This document shows positions 11,219-22,579 of a DNA stretch of 64,000 nucleotides, in pieces. This DNA comes from Mixophyes australis (taxonomy: Eukaryota > Chordata > Amphibia > Anura > Limnodynastidae), in assembly GCA_036250195.1 (NCBI GenBank), contig JAVHZZ010000003.1, positions 56,233,021 through 56,297,020 of the forward strand, in the 5' to 3' direction. The position numbers and the translations under genes were made by a program. Within the stretch, counting starts at the first letter, position 1, and each line of letters opens with the position of its first letter. The notes under the pieces are model-generated. The model saw only the letters and a list, made by a program, of their open reading frames with translations, was not told where the DNA came from and did not search any database.

Positions 11219-11290
11219 CTTTTTCTCCGGATGGGCCAACTCTTCCTGGTCTGCCTGGTGCACCTTTCTCTCCTTTTTCTCCAATGTCAC
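11219..11290 (-). CDS. COLEC11: COLEC11 collagen-domain exon (72 bp)
   Basis: The minus strand reads Gly-Asp-Ile-Gly-Glu-Lys-Gly then [18 protein letters not shown], an uninterrupted Gly-X-Y collagen stretch. The exon is bounded by an AG acceptor (11291-11292) and a GT donor (11217-11218, GTAAAC). It is 72 bp long, a size common for collagen exons, and has phase 1 at both ends. A glycine codon is split exactly as needed to join the exon at 13054. The residues closely match what I recall of the start of vertebrate COLEC11 ([11 protein letters not shown]). COLEC11 (collectin kidney 1) is a secreted C-type lectin that binds microbial sugars and acts in the lectin complement pathway. The remaining collagen, neck and lectin exons are not in the window and should lie below base 1. 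Confidence 0.85.
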
Positions 11291-11536
11291 CTTTAAAGGT
11301 AATGTGATGTAGATAATATAATACCACTAAAGTTTTGTTATATAAAATGCAGGGGATATACATTTGATTAAAAATTTATGGCATTAGTAACATTTTCATA
11401 AATCAGTATCTTAATAATGTGTGTACTACAGAGGCAGACACAGAAAGCAGAGGGTCCCTGTATAGTAAGAAAATGTAGTTCCTGTGTTAAAATTAGCAAT
11501 GGGGGTTAATGCTTTGGCAGCTGCAACTGTGATAGT

Positions 11537-11869
11537 GGGCCTGATTCATTAAGGATCTTAACTTAAGAAACTTCTTATTTCAGTCTCCTGGACAAAACCA
11601 TGTTACAATGCAAGGGGTGCAAATTAGTATTCTGTTTTGCACATAAGTTAAATACTGACTGTTTTTTCATGTAGCACACAAATACTTGATAGCTTATTTG
11701 TACACTGAAATTTAAAGTTGATATTTGTGTGCTACATGAAAAAACAGTCAGTATTTAACTTATGTGCGAATCAGAATACCAATTTGCACCCCTTGCATTG
11801 TAACATGGTTTTGTCCAGGAGACTGAAATAAGAAGTTTCTTAAGTTAAGATCCTTAATGAATCAGGCCC
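11537..11869. mobile_element. palindromic MITE, GGGCCTGATTCATTAAGG family, copy 1
   Basis: A near-perfect giant palindrome. The left arm starts GGGCCTGATTCATTAAGGAT and carries GGACAAAACCATGTTACAAT; the right arm is its reverse complement and ends AATGAATCAGGCCC. Flanking AGT triplets at 11534-11536 and 11870-11872 may be a 3-bp target duplication. It folds almost end to end. Related copies are at 39660-48557 (split), 58572-58893 and 60495-60729. Confidence 0.8.
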
Positions 11870-12408
11870 AGTGGCTCCATATCAAACTGCACATACTCCG
11901 GTCCTATTGAACCAGCTTGCAGCCACCACTTCTGTTCATCTGTACTGTGATCTTAAAAAGGTCCCAGTAACAGCTTCATTAAGGTAAGTGGAAACCTGCA
12001 CAATATCACACTATACACATGGAGGCTTTGGGGTTGAACGAGTAAGTATAATGTTTGTGCTTTGCTGAAACATGATTGGTCTACCTTGGGGGTCTGCGTT
12101 GCAAAATCTACCAGAGATCTTGGGTCCTTGTTATCTTGAATCTCTGGACAAATTAAGAGCATTGTTAATGCCTCTTTTGCTGCTAGTGTGAATCAGTTAT
12201 CTATGCCTCCATTCAATGGCAACAAGAGCAAGGAAACAATTATAAGAAAAATACGGTCAAAAAGAGTGCAACACAGATGGAGCAGAAACATGTTCCTAGA
12301 AACACAAAACTTCATAAAACTGTTGGATATATTACAGCTCTCATATAAGAATGTGATTTAGCACTGATACCAATAATAACATAGATTTTAAGTAATGCCT
12401 ATAGCATA

Positions 12409-12677
12409 CCTCCCAGCAGTCCCAGTTTCAGGATTGCCTGATTTCAGTGGGGCCTTCCAGATTCGTGGCTTACGAAGAAGCAGACAAAACCTCGTTAGAA
12501 AGTGGATATGTTAGCTGGTTTTGGGAAGAGCGGGGAGGTGGTCAGGTTTTGGGAAGATCGGGGAGGTGGACAGGTTTTGGGAAGAGCGGGGAGGTGGACA
12601 GGTTTTGGGAAGAGCGGGGAGGTGGACAGGTTAGTGTGACTTGGGGATGAGATTTGCACGGTGCAGAGGTATGCTAT
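12409..12677. repeat. MITE-like repeat containing a 28-bp minisatellite
   Basis: It begins GCATACCTCCCAGCAGTCCC and ends GAGGTATGC, short inverted termini. Inside, at about 12520-12631, four tandem copies of a 28-bp unit (TTTTGGGAAGAGCGGGGAGG plus TGGACAGG) occur with few differences. The boundaries are uncertain because no exact target duplication was found. Confidence 0.5.
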
Positions 12678-13053
12678 GGCAAAACAGTACAGGACTGAAG
12701 AAGGAACAAAGTTTTAAAATCTCTGGAATGGTCTGTCTGACTATAAATGTATATTGCAATTAGGCTTTTAATTAGGCTGCACTATAATGCTAGATTTTTC
12801 AGAGCTGCACGGCAGGACCAATTTAAAGAATGTATGAAACCCTCATTATTTTAGTGTTTTGCAAACATTTGTACAAACGTAAACATTTGTTCCTCTTTGT
12901 GAGCACCAACTTGTAGACATTTCATGTATAAGCACACAATTTTATAGAGCAATTCTACTGAATGATTCAGCACTCAGCATGATTGAGTTCACTATAAACA
13001 AACAAGAGACACTTTGTAAAAGGAATAATTGGACAATAAATGGAGAGATGTAC

Positions 13054-13209
13054 CTTTTAGACCTGGCACAAGTATCTGAACAGAACAAGACTCTTCCACG
13101 ATGTTCTGACAATACCCAGATCCCAGCAAAATCAGGAGCAGCAGGTTAATAAGGGTTGCCACAGAAACCAGAAGTCTCTTCATTGTGAATCCCTGAAGGT
13201 CATTGACTC
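13054..13209 (-). CDS. COLEC11: COLEC11 first coding exon (signal peptide)
   Basis: The ATG is at 13181-13183 on the minus strand. The product begins [20 protein letters not shown] and continues [15 protein letters not shown], then QILVPGLK plus a split glycine. Residues 1 to about 25 form a typical signal peptide (Lys-Arg, long Leu-rich core, small residues before Gln). The following [12 protein letters not shown] is, from memory, identical to the mature N-terminus of vertebrate COLEC11. The exon ends at a GT donor (13052-13053) in phase 1, matching the collagen exon at 11219-11290. A pyrimidine tract ending in CAG just before 13209 suggests the exon starts there with about 26 bases of 5' UTR, so an upstream non-coding exon is likely. 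The in-frame upstream ATGs are probably intronic. The Cys at residue 33 fits the inter-chain cysteine of collectins. Confidence 0.88.
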
Positions 13210-13640
13210 CTGGGCACAAGAATGCATAAACACTCAGTGAATTAGGCCTACAGCACACTCTCAATGTTTCCACAGCTTTTCCTGGAAACCCCATCTGAAT
13301 TAAACTGCATATGTAATATTCATTCAAAGTTTTATCTAGGGTTGTTAGGTCAGTCATTTTACACATGACAGACAAGACATACACATGCTATCTGACTGCA
13401 GTGGAATTACTATAGATGCTTGATCTATGGCTACATAAAATACCCGCCAGCTTGTTAAATAGCCAATAAGGAATAATTAAATATAACACATATCCTTTTA
13501 CTTGCATTAAAACCTGTGCACATTTTTTAATTACACAATTGTCACATTGTAAAATATTTTCAGGGACACCTTGCTGCTAAGTAGATGCATTTAAGTACAG
13601 GAAACACAGATTTTAATGTAGCTAAGTCCCCAACATACCC

Positions 13641-13999
13641 TATATGGACAAAAGTATTTGCCCACATCTGTTAATTATTGAATTGAGGTGTGTCAATCAG
13701 ACCAGTTGCCAGAGGTGTATAAAATAAAGCACCTAGCCAGACAGTCTCCATATGCAAACATTTGTAATATAAAATGGGTCGTTCTGAAGAGCTCACTTTA
13801 CTTCATGCGTGGTACTGTGATAGGATGCCACCTTTGCAATAAGATGGTTTGTGAAATTTCATCTCAGCTGGATATTCCACGGTCAACTGTAAGTGATATT
13901 ATTAACAAGTGGAAGCGTTTAGGAACAATAGCAACTCAGCCACTAAGCGGAAGACCATGTAAAATCACAGAGCGAGGTCAACGACTGCTAAGGCTCATG
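13641..13999 (+). mobile_element. Tc1-like transposon, 5' fragment
   Basis: Starts with the terminal sequence TATATGGACAAAAGTATTTG. It continues through the 5' UTR and the transposase start region: GRSEELTLL-like codons, then RGTVIGCHLCNKMVCEISSQ and LDIPRSTVSDIINKWKRLG, the helix-turn-helix DNA-binding part. At about 14000 it breaks off into the GAAACGCG-bounded element. It is homologous to 56018-57177 but lacks the DDE catalytic half. Confidence 0.8.
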
Positions 14000-15494
14000 G
14001 ACGAAACGCGAAACGCGTTGGAATTGAACACTTCAAGAGAACTGCCTACGCTCGGAAAAGCCAAACAAAGTACTAAGCTCACCGAAAACAGGCATACCTG
14101 ACAGCAATCGAGAAGAAGCACGAGCGGAGAACTCAGCTCTGCAGTGGAACGCACAGGCGCCTGTGCTTCCAAACCTACAAACCGGAAGTAAGGACACAGG
14201 AAGAGAGTCGCTGGGCCGCAGCCACCCCGACCGCTCGTCCTACGCTACGGTTCAACACCTATTACATCATCCACCCGCCCACTCACGGCAAAGGACCAAG
14301 GTTAATACAATAACTGCCCTTTTTAGAGCAAGAAGCAAATAACGCTATTACTACCTGATAAGACCCACCCACTTACACGTATTTTCAGCCCATACACCAC
14401 ATTAACTCCCAATACTCCCCTTAGGTATCCATAAATTTCTCCTTAAGAGACACCACTTCCTCCCCACATAACCTACGCAACTAAATAATCACTACACCTT
14501 ATCCCTATACAGGGAACCCTACCAAATTTATACTCTAAAGGAGTTTAAGCTTGCAAAGTCACCCCATAGCCATACACATCACTATATTTATTTAAGGCAA
14601 GCAGGCATAGTCACAAATTAGCAGAATTTCTGCAAAGCTTTAACCACAAGCTTTAGACAGGGCAATTTAATCCCCTTGCCCGCCCCAGCCCTAAAACCCC
14701 TAGTATCCCCACAGTATACACGGCACTAGAGCTATAAACAAGGCAAAGGAGCTATAGACCAACACTGCAAAAGGAGCTATAAACATTTCCCGGCCGCTAT
14801 CGTGTATACTGCCTCGCCTGTTCTCTCTGTCTCCCCTCCCCCCCTCCCCTATTTTTCTCCTCACAGGTCGCGCCACGGAAGCAACAAGGAGACAGACAGA
14901 CAGATATAGATATATACACTCACACAGCTAAATTTAGCATTTCGGGGCAGATTCAATTCAGCATAATGTTCGGCCTCGCAACTTCATGGATTTTCCTGCG
15001 CAGCTTTATAGGGGAGGAGGCAACATCCATGATGCATGCGCTGCACATTGCGTCTAATTGAAACACCCCTTCCTTTCTTAATGACAACATCAGTATTTTC
15101 TCTATATTCCTCTGTTAACTTGTCAGTCCCGATGAAAAAAAAAAAAACTTGTATAAGCATCAAACAAGTAAAATATATGGAGTCTCCGGCGCTAATTGGT
15201 ATATGAACAAATAAAACAAACAACAAATGCAGCAGATCATTCTAACCTTCAGTATTTTCCGCCTATAAATCACTGTGCTCATGTTAGGGGGCTACTTATA
15301 ACATCATCTATATTCCGCAAAAGGATAGATATGTTAACATAATAGTCGCGTATATCAGCGTTTGCTATACAGGGTCCTTTACAGGGAAAGTAGTACTAAC
15401 TCCACCATGCAGAGCCACTCATTATGGGCTTTTGATTTTACTATTGTTGGATAATGAAACTAGACTCAGATTATCAATAAAGTCTCTATACATA

Positions 15495-15688
15495 TAGACA
15501 ACAACGATTAATACAATAGTACTGCATAGGTGTTATGGATAATCCTATTAGCATAATCCTCATGTAAACACGGCACAGCTGATTACAATGAATAGACAAC
15601 AATGAATAATACAATAGTACTGTATAGGTGTTATGGATAATCCTATTAGCATAATCTTTATGTAAATAAGGCACAGCTGATTACAGGA
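15495..15688. repeat. 98-bp tandem duplication
   Basis: Two head-to-tail copies of a unit beginning TAGACAACAA and containing GTGTTATGGATAATCCTATT and GGCACAGCTGATTACA. They differ at about nine positions, so the duplication is old. Confidence 0.85.
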
Positions 15689-16737
15689 AACTGTATATCC
15701 TGACCTGTCCTTTCAACTCTATCCAGAGTGACTACGCATATAGACGCGGTCTTTATATCATCACATATTACTAATAGGATTATACTCTTATTACTGTATG
15801 GTTTAGACTACAGGTATTTTGACTTATACTATATAGGGTATTTCACCCACAATTAATATTACAGACAGCAACACAGAATAGCAGGTAACACTGCTTATTA
15901 ACAGTATCCTCAATTCTGGTCACTATTACTCATTTACATTTTTTAATATTTTCGCTAATTTTGTGATTTGTCATTAACCCCAAATAATACATGGGGAACT
16001 CCAGTATTTTAATGAATACCAATAAAGTTATGTTTTTTATATATATATGAATTTTTCTCAATTTGATAGTCTACATTTAACAATTTAAACCCTTTGAGTG
16101 CCCCTCGATACATATTTTCTCTTTCTCTCTTCCCTTTTGGACATACATGTTATAGTATGTGAGGGTGCACCACAAATCAGTAATAGATTATTTACATAGG
16201 TCACATTTGGTTTGACTTTATTAAATATTTTCTGTATGGGTTTACCCAGTGCGGTCTACAATTTTCTAATAATGTTCCATAAAACAGATATATTGATGCA
16301 TAAATTCGCACATGTTTTGCATACTTCTGTTTTGTAAACTAGTAATGCGATGTAAGCATATGCAGCTCATCCGCTGTATAGAAGGTTAGTGCGGCTAATA
16401 TAGTAATCACCACTCTATCGGTCATAGATAAAAATATAGAGCTTACCCGCCTCAAGAAAGATATAGATCCTGGACACCTATCCGGTGGTATAAGCAGCTT
16501 GTTAAAGTCCGGGCTGTGCCTGGGTATGGGTTTGTCTCCGACCGCATAAGCGGCTTTCTGATCCAGGCTGTGCCTGTGTGTGGTGCGCACCACAGAAAAG
16601 TATCCGGACTGCAGATCAGATGTAGGAACGTGGATCCTCTAAATTTACAAATAGCGCCTCTTAGAGACAATGTTACAGAGTCTTCATAATAACAATGAGG
16701 CTAAGGATGAGCACATACTCATAAGGTAGAGAGTAAA

Positions 16738-16782
16738 CTTGCAACGCGTTTCGTCTGTCTTTGCAGACTTTTTCAAGCAGTA
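16738..16782 (-). ncRNA. hammerhead-ribozyme-like motif (degenerate)
   Basis: On the minus strand TTGAAAAA is followed by a stem GTCTG/CAGAC with loop CAAAGA, then GAAACGCGTT and GCAAG. The layout core, stem II, GAAA, very short stem III and GTT cleavage triplet is that of a minimal hammerhead. A 3-bp stem I (TGC with GCA) is possible. The core positions equivalent to C3 and G8 are not the required bases (T and A), so self-cleavage is unlikely in this copy. Confidence 0.3.
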
Positions 16783-17694
16783 GCATAAGCATCAACCCTA
16801 ATGTTCCTTTGATAAATCACATGCTCTTTAGCAAATATGTACCTAAAGTATGTTTGGTTTTAAATGATTTGGCATATTTTTTTTCAAAAGCCCTAAATTA
16901 ATATTATATTATTAGTACACCTAATAGCCCTCAGTCCTCGCCTCAAATCTCAACCCACCACTGATCACCTATATATACCAATTACTAGAGTTTGGTAGGG
17001 CATTGTAGGGGTGGATGTATGGTCCTTCACTGTGGCAGGAGGCACACAAACCCCTCCAAAATGTTGATAAGATAGCTTAGTCCACCTTTTAATAGTTCAC
17101 CATAAACTATTTTACAACTACTAACCTTAAATACCAGAGCCTCACATTTCTGAAAGCATTTTGCAGTACTATAATCATGTAAAATTCCTAAAATCTTACC
17201 AAATATGACAAATTGTTAAAATTTGGAAGCTGACTACGAATATGATCTTGTGCAATAGCCAATAAATGAATGTGCTGTGTCCTTATATAGCTGTGGAACA
17301 GGACTGCGTGTTATACATCACAGGAAGTCTGAAGTACATACAAACAAAACTGCTTCCCAGACAGAACATCATAGGTTATCTCAAATATTTTCAATTAGGC
17401 CAAGTTCCTCAACTGTTTACAAATATTTATAACTGCCATTATTAGACATTTCATACAACTTTTTTAGCATTTTACACTTAGTACAGTTTGCATGTTATTC
17501 AACATACATGTACATGTTAGGGGGCCATACAAGTGGCCTTAGTCCCACAAGGGGGCCGCATCTTAAATTTGTGCATCAGATCATGAATTCCACCTTACAA
17601 CTACATTATAACTCCGTGTACATTATGAAATTAGCAGCAAGAAGTGTTTACACAGGCTAAGAAGTAGGAGAACAGATGACTTACTTGTCAATAG

Positions 17695-18000
17695 CATACT
17701 TGTCAACTTTGGCAAATTGCGATGTGGGAGATATGGGGAGGGGGAGTTCGGCGTGTGGGGACGGGGCTCGGTGAATCGTGTTATCGTGGCACTGCCCCCT
17801 AACTTGTCATAATCTTTCTAAGCCTATAACAGCAGGGTCGGGCCACGGTGACGCAAATATCACCTAATAAGCCCTTCCCCCCGCCACTCAACTAAAGACA
17901 TTGGCAGTAACCGGGAGGTTTGCCTGCTCTTCCGGGAGTCCGGGAGGGCTCCCAGGGATTCGAGAGTCTCCCGGACATTCTGGGAGAGTAGGCAACTATG
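17695..18000. mobile_element. hAT-type MITE, family A, copy 2
   Basis: Starts CATACTTGTCAACTTTGGCA and ends GGCAACTATG. It contains the CGAGAGTCTCCCGGACATTC hairpin. The exact 8-bp target duplication GTCAATAG is at 17687-17694 and 18001-18008. No coding capacity. Confidence 0.9.
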
Positions 18001-18227
18001 GTCAATAGGTGACAAGACAGCACCATCCAATCATGACCTAATCTGCTACATAGACTTTGTGAATGCACTGTGCCCACTCTATGACATCATGTGACTAGAA
18101 AGATAAAGACTACTTTTGTCAGGAGGGACGCATGGGATCATTTGAAATATCTATTGCAACCCCCGCACTTCAATGGACAGTTTGGAGCATGCAGTAGATT
18201 TAATTTCCCCTTTAAAAATGTGAGTTA

Positions 18228-18369
18228 TTATTATTATTTTATTTCTATTATCTTTAATTTGCAAGGCGCCACAAAGGGTCTGCAGCGCCATACATGACAT
18301 ATACAGAAAAGTGATCCATGACACAATATGCTACATAAAGAACAAAATATGAAGAACAAAAATACATAA

Positions 18370-18405
<36 letters not shown>

Positions 18406-18600
18406 AACATGGTAATGCAAATCAAATTATTTCTGGGACAATGATTGAAAGTGATGGTAGAAATCAGCGAGAAGAAGGCCGAAGCTAAGAAAACAGGGCT
18501 AGGGAAGGAGGCCAAGAGGTACAGAGGGTGATGGAATAGTAGGAGCACACAAGGAAAGAGAGCCCTGCTCCTGAGAGCTTATATCCTAAAGGATGTGAGT
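18228..18600 (-). repeat. SINE-like dispersed repeat (GCGCCACA family)
   Basis: An ATT-rich edge (18224-18240) is followed by AAGGCGCCACAAAGGGTCTG and CAGCGCCATACATGAC, and it ends near GAGAGCTTATATCCTAAAGG. The copy at 18872-19215 shares these landmarks. A (CA)n tract at 18372-18402 lies inside. The plus-strand ATT end suggests minus-strand orientation. Confidence 0.5.
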
Positions 18601-18871
18601 TTGCAAATAATAAGTATCCAACCATCTTTAAAGAGTGATCAACTAAAAAATCAGTATCATGACTATTGGATAAAGATACCGTCCTCCTATCCAGCTACAA
18701 TGAGGTCTCAATTTACAACTTAATTTTTAAAGGTCATTACATACTGTATATTCAACCACATCTGCTGCATAGTCAATATTAACCCACTGTATGGCCACCA
18801 TTGCACCTGCGGTATAGCTATTACCTCGTCCCCTATAAAACATCGGTGACTTCACTGTATAATGATTACCA

Positions 18872-19215
18872 CATTATTATTATTATCGTAGATTTATAAG
18901 GTGCCACAGTGCTCCGCAGCGCCGTACAGTAGGGAAAACAAGGACATACATAAAACAAGGACTGACAAGGAAGACAAAATAAATGCAGACGTGAAAACAA
19001 AGGGTATGGAGGACCCTGCTCATTAGAGAGCTTACATTCTAAGTGGAAGAGGACAGGGATGAAGCAAGAGGAGTGAGTGTGGCTCAGAGTGGAGATTGGG
19101 ACAGCTGTGAGGGTGTATTAATGTGAATAGTATCATCAGGGATAAGGTAAGCTTTAAAAAAAGAGATGGGTTTTTAGAGAATGTCTAAAGATATGAAGGC
19201 TGTGAGAAAGCCTGA
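18872..19215 (-). repeat. SINE-like dispersed repeat (GCGCCACA family), second copy
   Basis: ATTATTATTATTATCG leads into TTATAAGGTGCCACAGTGCT and CCGCAGCGCCGTACAG. It then reaches GAGAGCTTACATTCTAAGTG, the same order as the copy at 18228. It interrupts the decayed satellite that continues at 19215. Confidence 0.55.
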
Positions 19216-19407
19216 CCCACTGCATCACCATTATACATACATATTATATACGGACTGTATAACTTACCATATCCACTTTAGAGCCAATACCACAACCAGT
19301 GTATGATTACTGTATGGTAAATACATACTATACAGGACTGTATAGCCAATACAATATCCACTATAGAGCCAATACCATGTCCACTGTATCACCACTATAC
19401 ATACATA
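19215..19407. repeat. decayed satellite, left part
   Basis: Irregular repeats of phrases such as ACTATAGAGCCAATACCA, ATCCACTGTATCACCACTAT and ACATACTATACAGGACTGTA. The same phrases continue after the provirus (26773-26870) and after the SINE (27215-27345). This is therefore one old tandem locus split by insertions. Confidence 0.6.
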
Positions 19408-19982
19408 TGTTAAATATGATTTTTTGTTAAGGCCTCATAAGGCCTTTGTTCAGCCATTTTATTGTAACTTGTATAGAAATATTATTTGCTAGAAGAGATT
19501 ATTCATTTTTCTGTTAACTTGCAGTTTTGCAATATGTGAGCCTATGGCCTTGAAGTTGAACTAATAGGGAACACCTGAAGAATGTAACCAGTTATGAAAA
19601 CAATAGTGAGCTTCATATCCAGCTGGTAGTATAGGAGCTGTATCCTTGGTGTTGCACATAGCATATCTCCAAGTCCCCTTGAGATAAGAAATAATAGGCT
19701 CATCTGTCCTTAGAAGGGGGAGAAAAGTAAACACCTCAAGAATACGTGAGAAAGTTAATCAGTAGCGCTTCTCATAAACTAGTGGTATAAACTATTGTAT
19801 GCATATGACGTAGGATTCATTTATTCAGTAGCCTATAAAAACCTGTATCTTTGTATCAATAAACTAGAGAATATTCCTTGTATACAGAACTTGGTCTGTG
19901 TCAATTCTCTCCAGCTGATTGAAGCGCTTCCAGATATACTTGACACCACAGGCAGACTTGGGTCAGAATTTTAGATCTTACA
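19408..19982 (+). repeat. ERV1 5' LTR
   Basis: Begins TG and ends CA. A TATA-like CCTATAAAAACC at about 19831 is followed by an AATAAA at about 19858, consistent with the U3/R arrangement. Against the 3' LTR I could see one base difference (GGGTCAGAA here, GGGTTAGAA there). Confidence 0.93.
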
Positions 19983-19985
19983 ACT

Positions 19986-20003
19986 TGGAGGTCGCCACAG
20001 AGA
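19986..20003 (+). promoter_or_regulatory. ERV1 candidate primer-binding site
   Basis: TGGAGGTCGCCACAGAGA lies three bases after the LTR end. The TGG start matches the complement of a tRNA CCA 3' end. I could not assign the tRNA. It is unlike the TGGGGGCTC of the proline-type site in ERV2. Confidence 0.55.
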
Positions 20004-22579
20004 TTCGCTGTCCAGCAGGCTACAAGACAGACAACGGAGGTTTCCCAGCACATTGAACCCCAACATCCGCGGTCAGTAGATTTCTACTCGTTGGTCTTCC
20101 TAGTCTGGGTCACCTCATGTCTGTCTGAGGCACCTGACACGCGAATTTGTGAGTCTCAAGTATCATCTGATTAATATAATACAGTATTAACCCAATTTGT
20201 TTACTGTAATTGTATTGTTGATTAGATTTTTGAAAGATGATTGAATTTTGAGTGCATGTGTTTGTACCTATGTATGATGTATAAAGCATAAAAGTCACAT
20301 AAGACATTGATCAAAGAAGCATGTAATGGAATAGAGGGATTTAGAGAGTTATTGTTTTGAACATTGAGTGAACATTTTAGACACCATCCCCAGAGGTATA
20401 TCAAAGAAGGGAGATTCTGTAATCTGCCCAAATTGTGTAAGAGAGATTTCCAAAAGACCTTCGTCCCAGATACTGTCAAAGAAGCTATTTAGCACGGACA
20501 TCCAGTACAAGGAGTCCACAGAACGGGACGTCCAGTGCAAGGACAACCCACAGAAACTAGATAAGAGTCCCGATTTGGACTCAACAGAATACTGTCAATA
20601 CGAGTAATATAGATAGTAAACAAATGACAGCAGCTCCCTCATAGATATGATGCACAAAGACTTAAGGAAATGGGGGAGTAGAAGGTCTGCAGGGAATTTT
20701 TCAAGAAAGCGGGGATAGCCAAAGATATGTGTGGATGGAGAAACAAAGGTGTTGCAAGTGGTAATGTGACAAGAACAAAGGGGTATTGAGATCAAACCCC
20801 AAGAGATTGTTTGAGGTGGCACAGGAAAGTTAAGAGATCTGAAAAGTCGAAATATATGTGGATATGCTAAATGCATCGGAAGCTGAATAATGAATCAAGT
20901 AGGTTGTATATTATAAATGTATGTTTGATCTTGTGCAGCTGAATAAGTGAAATGTGCCCCTCCCTTATTCTGTGTAAATGATTTCAGTGTGTTGAGATAA
21001 GAAGCACACTGTTTTTTGTTTTTTGACAATGTTTGATTTAATTGAAAAAATGTGTCCGGAGTGCTGATTGATGATAACATGTTGAAGCTAACTTGTATTT
21101 AGTGTAATGCTGGGACTTGTAGTTCCACAGCAGTAGGCTGGAAGATGTCAGTTAAGTTTTCTTTCTCTGTATGTGAGTTTTGTCTCCGTCTTACTGCGTG
21201 TGAGAGAGATCCGTGATAATTCACATTGTTTGTTCTCTGTCTTAGTGCTCTATAAGGGAGATGTTTGATTTACTTTAAATCAAAATGTTTGTCTGTCTTG
21301 TCCGTTTTTTACAAGAGACATGTTTCAAGGTTGAAAAAGTTGTACATTCATTGCTTAATGATAAGCTTTTAAAAAAAAAAAAAAAAAAGAGATACAAAAG
21401 AAGTTTTAAAATGTTTGGTCCGATTGCACGGACAAGATTGTAAATAATGAGCTTACATGCTGTTTTTATCTGTGTTAAAATGGCGCTGATGAATGTTCTC
21501 AGAAATCAGGAGGGTTTGTTATGCCTTTAAAGAAATGTTACGAGATAAAATGTTGTCTGTGAGCGAGACTTAAGTGAATATATTTTTACTTTGAACACGA
21601 AAATCACAGAATCTAGAAATATGTGTGAATATTTGGTCACGGGAGAGAGATTTTGTTGAGAAAATGTTGAATGATTTACAGACACAATGTATTGTGTCTA
21701 ACGAGAGTACTCTGATTTATGAGACAGTGCTGCTTTTAAAATGGTTGAATACTTGGAACCAAGATTCCAGATTGAATGTTTCTAAACCCGGAAATTTAAT
21801 TAGTGTCATTTAAAAGGGCTGTACTAAGAGATGATAAGAAAGGAGTGGCTTTGAACACTCGCCCAGGTCTCGTCACTTTGACATTCTCTATTTGTGAAAT
21901 TAGGGACTGCCCCTTTGAGGAAATCAAGGCATGGAACGCATAGCGTCACAGTTAAGCTTTTAGCAGCTGTTCACTGGTTACCTGATAACAGTATACACGC
22001 ATGTTACAGTTACAGTAATTCCTAGTAAATAAATGTTAATCTCTATGCAAAAGTTTTTTTATTCACAGGTCTCCAGCTGCAAAGACCCATTAGGCAATCC
22101 AGATTGCATTGATTTAACTTCCAATGCACCATCTTTGCACCACAACAAACATAAGTATAAACTAATGAAGGATTTAAATAACGTAAACTCTTCTGAGTAA
22201 TGATTACCTTGTTTTGGAAAGAGATATTAGAGTTTATGTGCTATTCGCATAGCAAATGCATGAACTAGGTGGTTTTTCTGTATGTGCAGAAAGCAAAAGG
22301 TTTTTATTTGTATCCTCATTACAGTTTTGAGTAAATCAGTGTTTGTAAAGACATTTACTGCCCTTATTTACTGTGCTATAATTGTCATATACTGTAAATA
22401 ATTCTTTTTATTGTGGGTATGGTAATGCATTGATGGGAATTCTATATTTTTACAGAAATGAAAAAGATTTAAGACTTTAAGAGCAATTGTATGTGCTCCT
22501 GCATTAGCACTTCTGGATCATAGCAAGCCATTTATACTCTCCTCTGAGCAGAACCAAATGTTTAACCAATTTTAAGCTG
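20004..22579 (+). other. ERV1 leader and unrecognised gag-position sequence
   Basis: A GTGAGT splice-donor-like sequence lies near 20150. Short open stretches such as 20368-20607 (containing CPNCVREISKRPSSQI) occupy the gag position but carry no capsid or zinc-knuckle signature. An A-run of about 18 lies at 21371. About 2.6 kb separates the primer site from the first recognisable pol residues, less than gag plus protease plus most of RT need, so a deletion is likely. Confidence 0.5.

Larger units (their letters stand above)
11291..13053 (-). other. COLEC11 intron between signal-peptide and collagen exons
   Basis: Minus-strand intron with a GTACAT donor at the 13053 side and an AG acceptor at 11291-11292. 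It contains the palindromic repeat at 11537-11869 and the minisatellite-bearing repeat near 12409-12677. No extra exon was recognised. Confidence 0.7.
14000..16790. mobile_element. 2.8-kb element with inverted GAAACGCGTTG ends (Penelope-like?)
   Basis: The left edge reads GACGAAACGCGAAACGCGTT on the plus strand. The right edge carries CAACGCGTTTCGTCTGTC, the inverted counterpart. Between them are a GC-richer block (14060-14290), an A/C-rich stretch, a TATAGA repeat and a 98-bp direct duplication (15495-15688). No reverse transcriptase or transposase was recognised. Inverted hammerhead-like ends recall Penelope-like elements and retrozymes, but this is an inference. It adjoins the broken Tc1 fragment at 13999. 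Confidence 0.35.

Noticed and set aside
12992..13384. Extended reading frame upstream of the COLEC11 start codon
   Set aside because: The signal peptide begins at the internal Met (13183); upstream text has no match to the family and an acceptor site separates it.
20110..20546. Minus-strand frames in the ERV1 leader
   Set aside because: Antisense, short, without recognisable domains.
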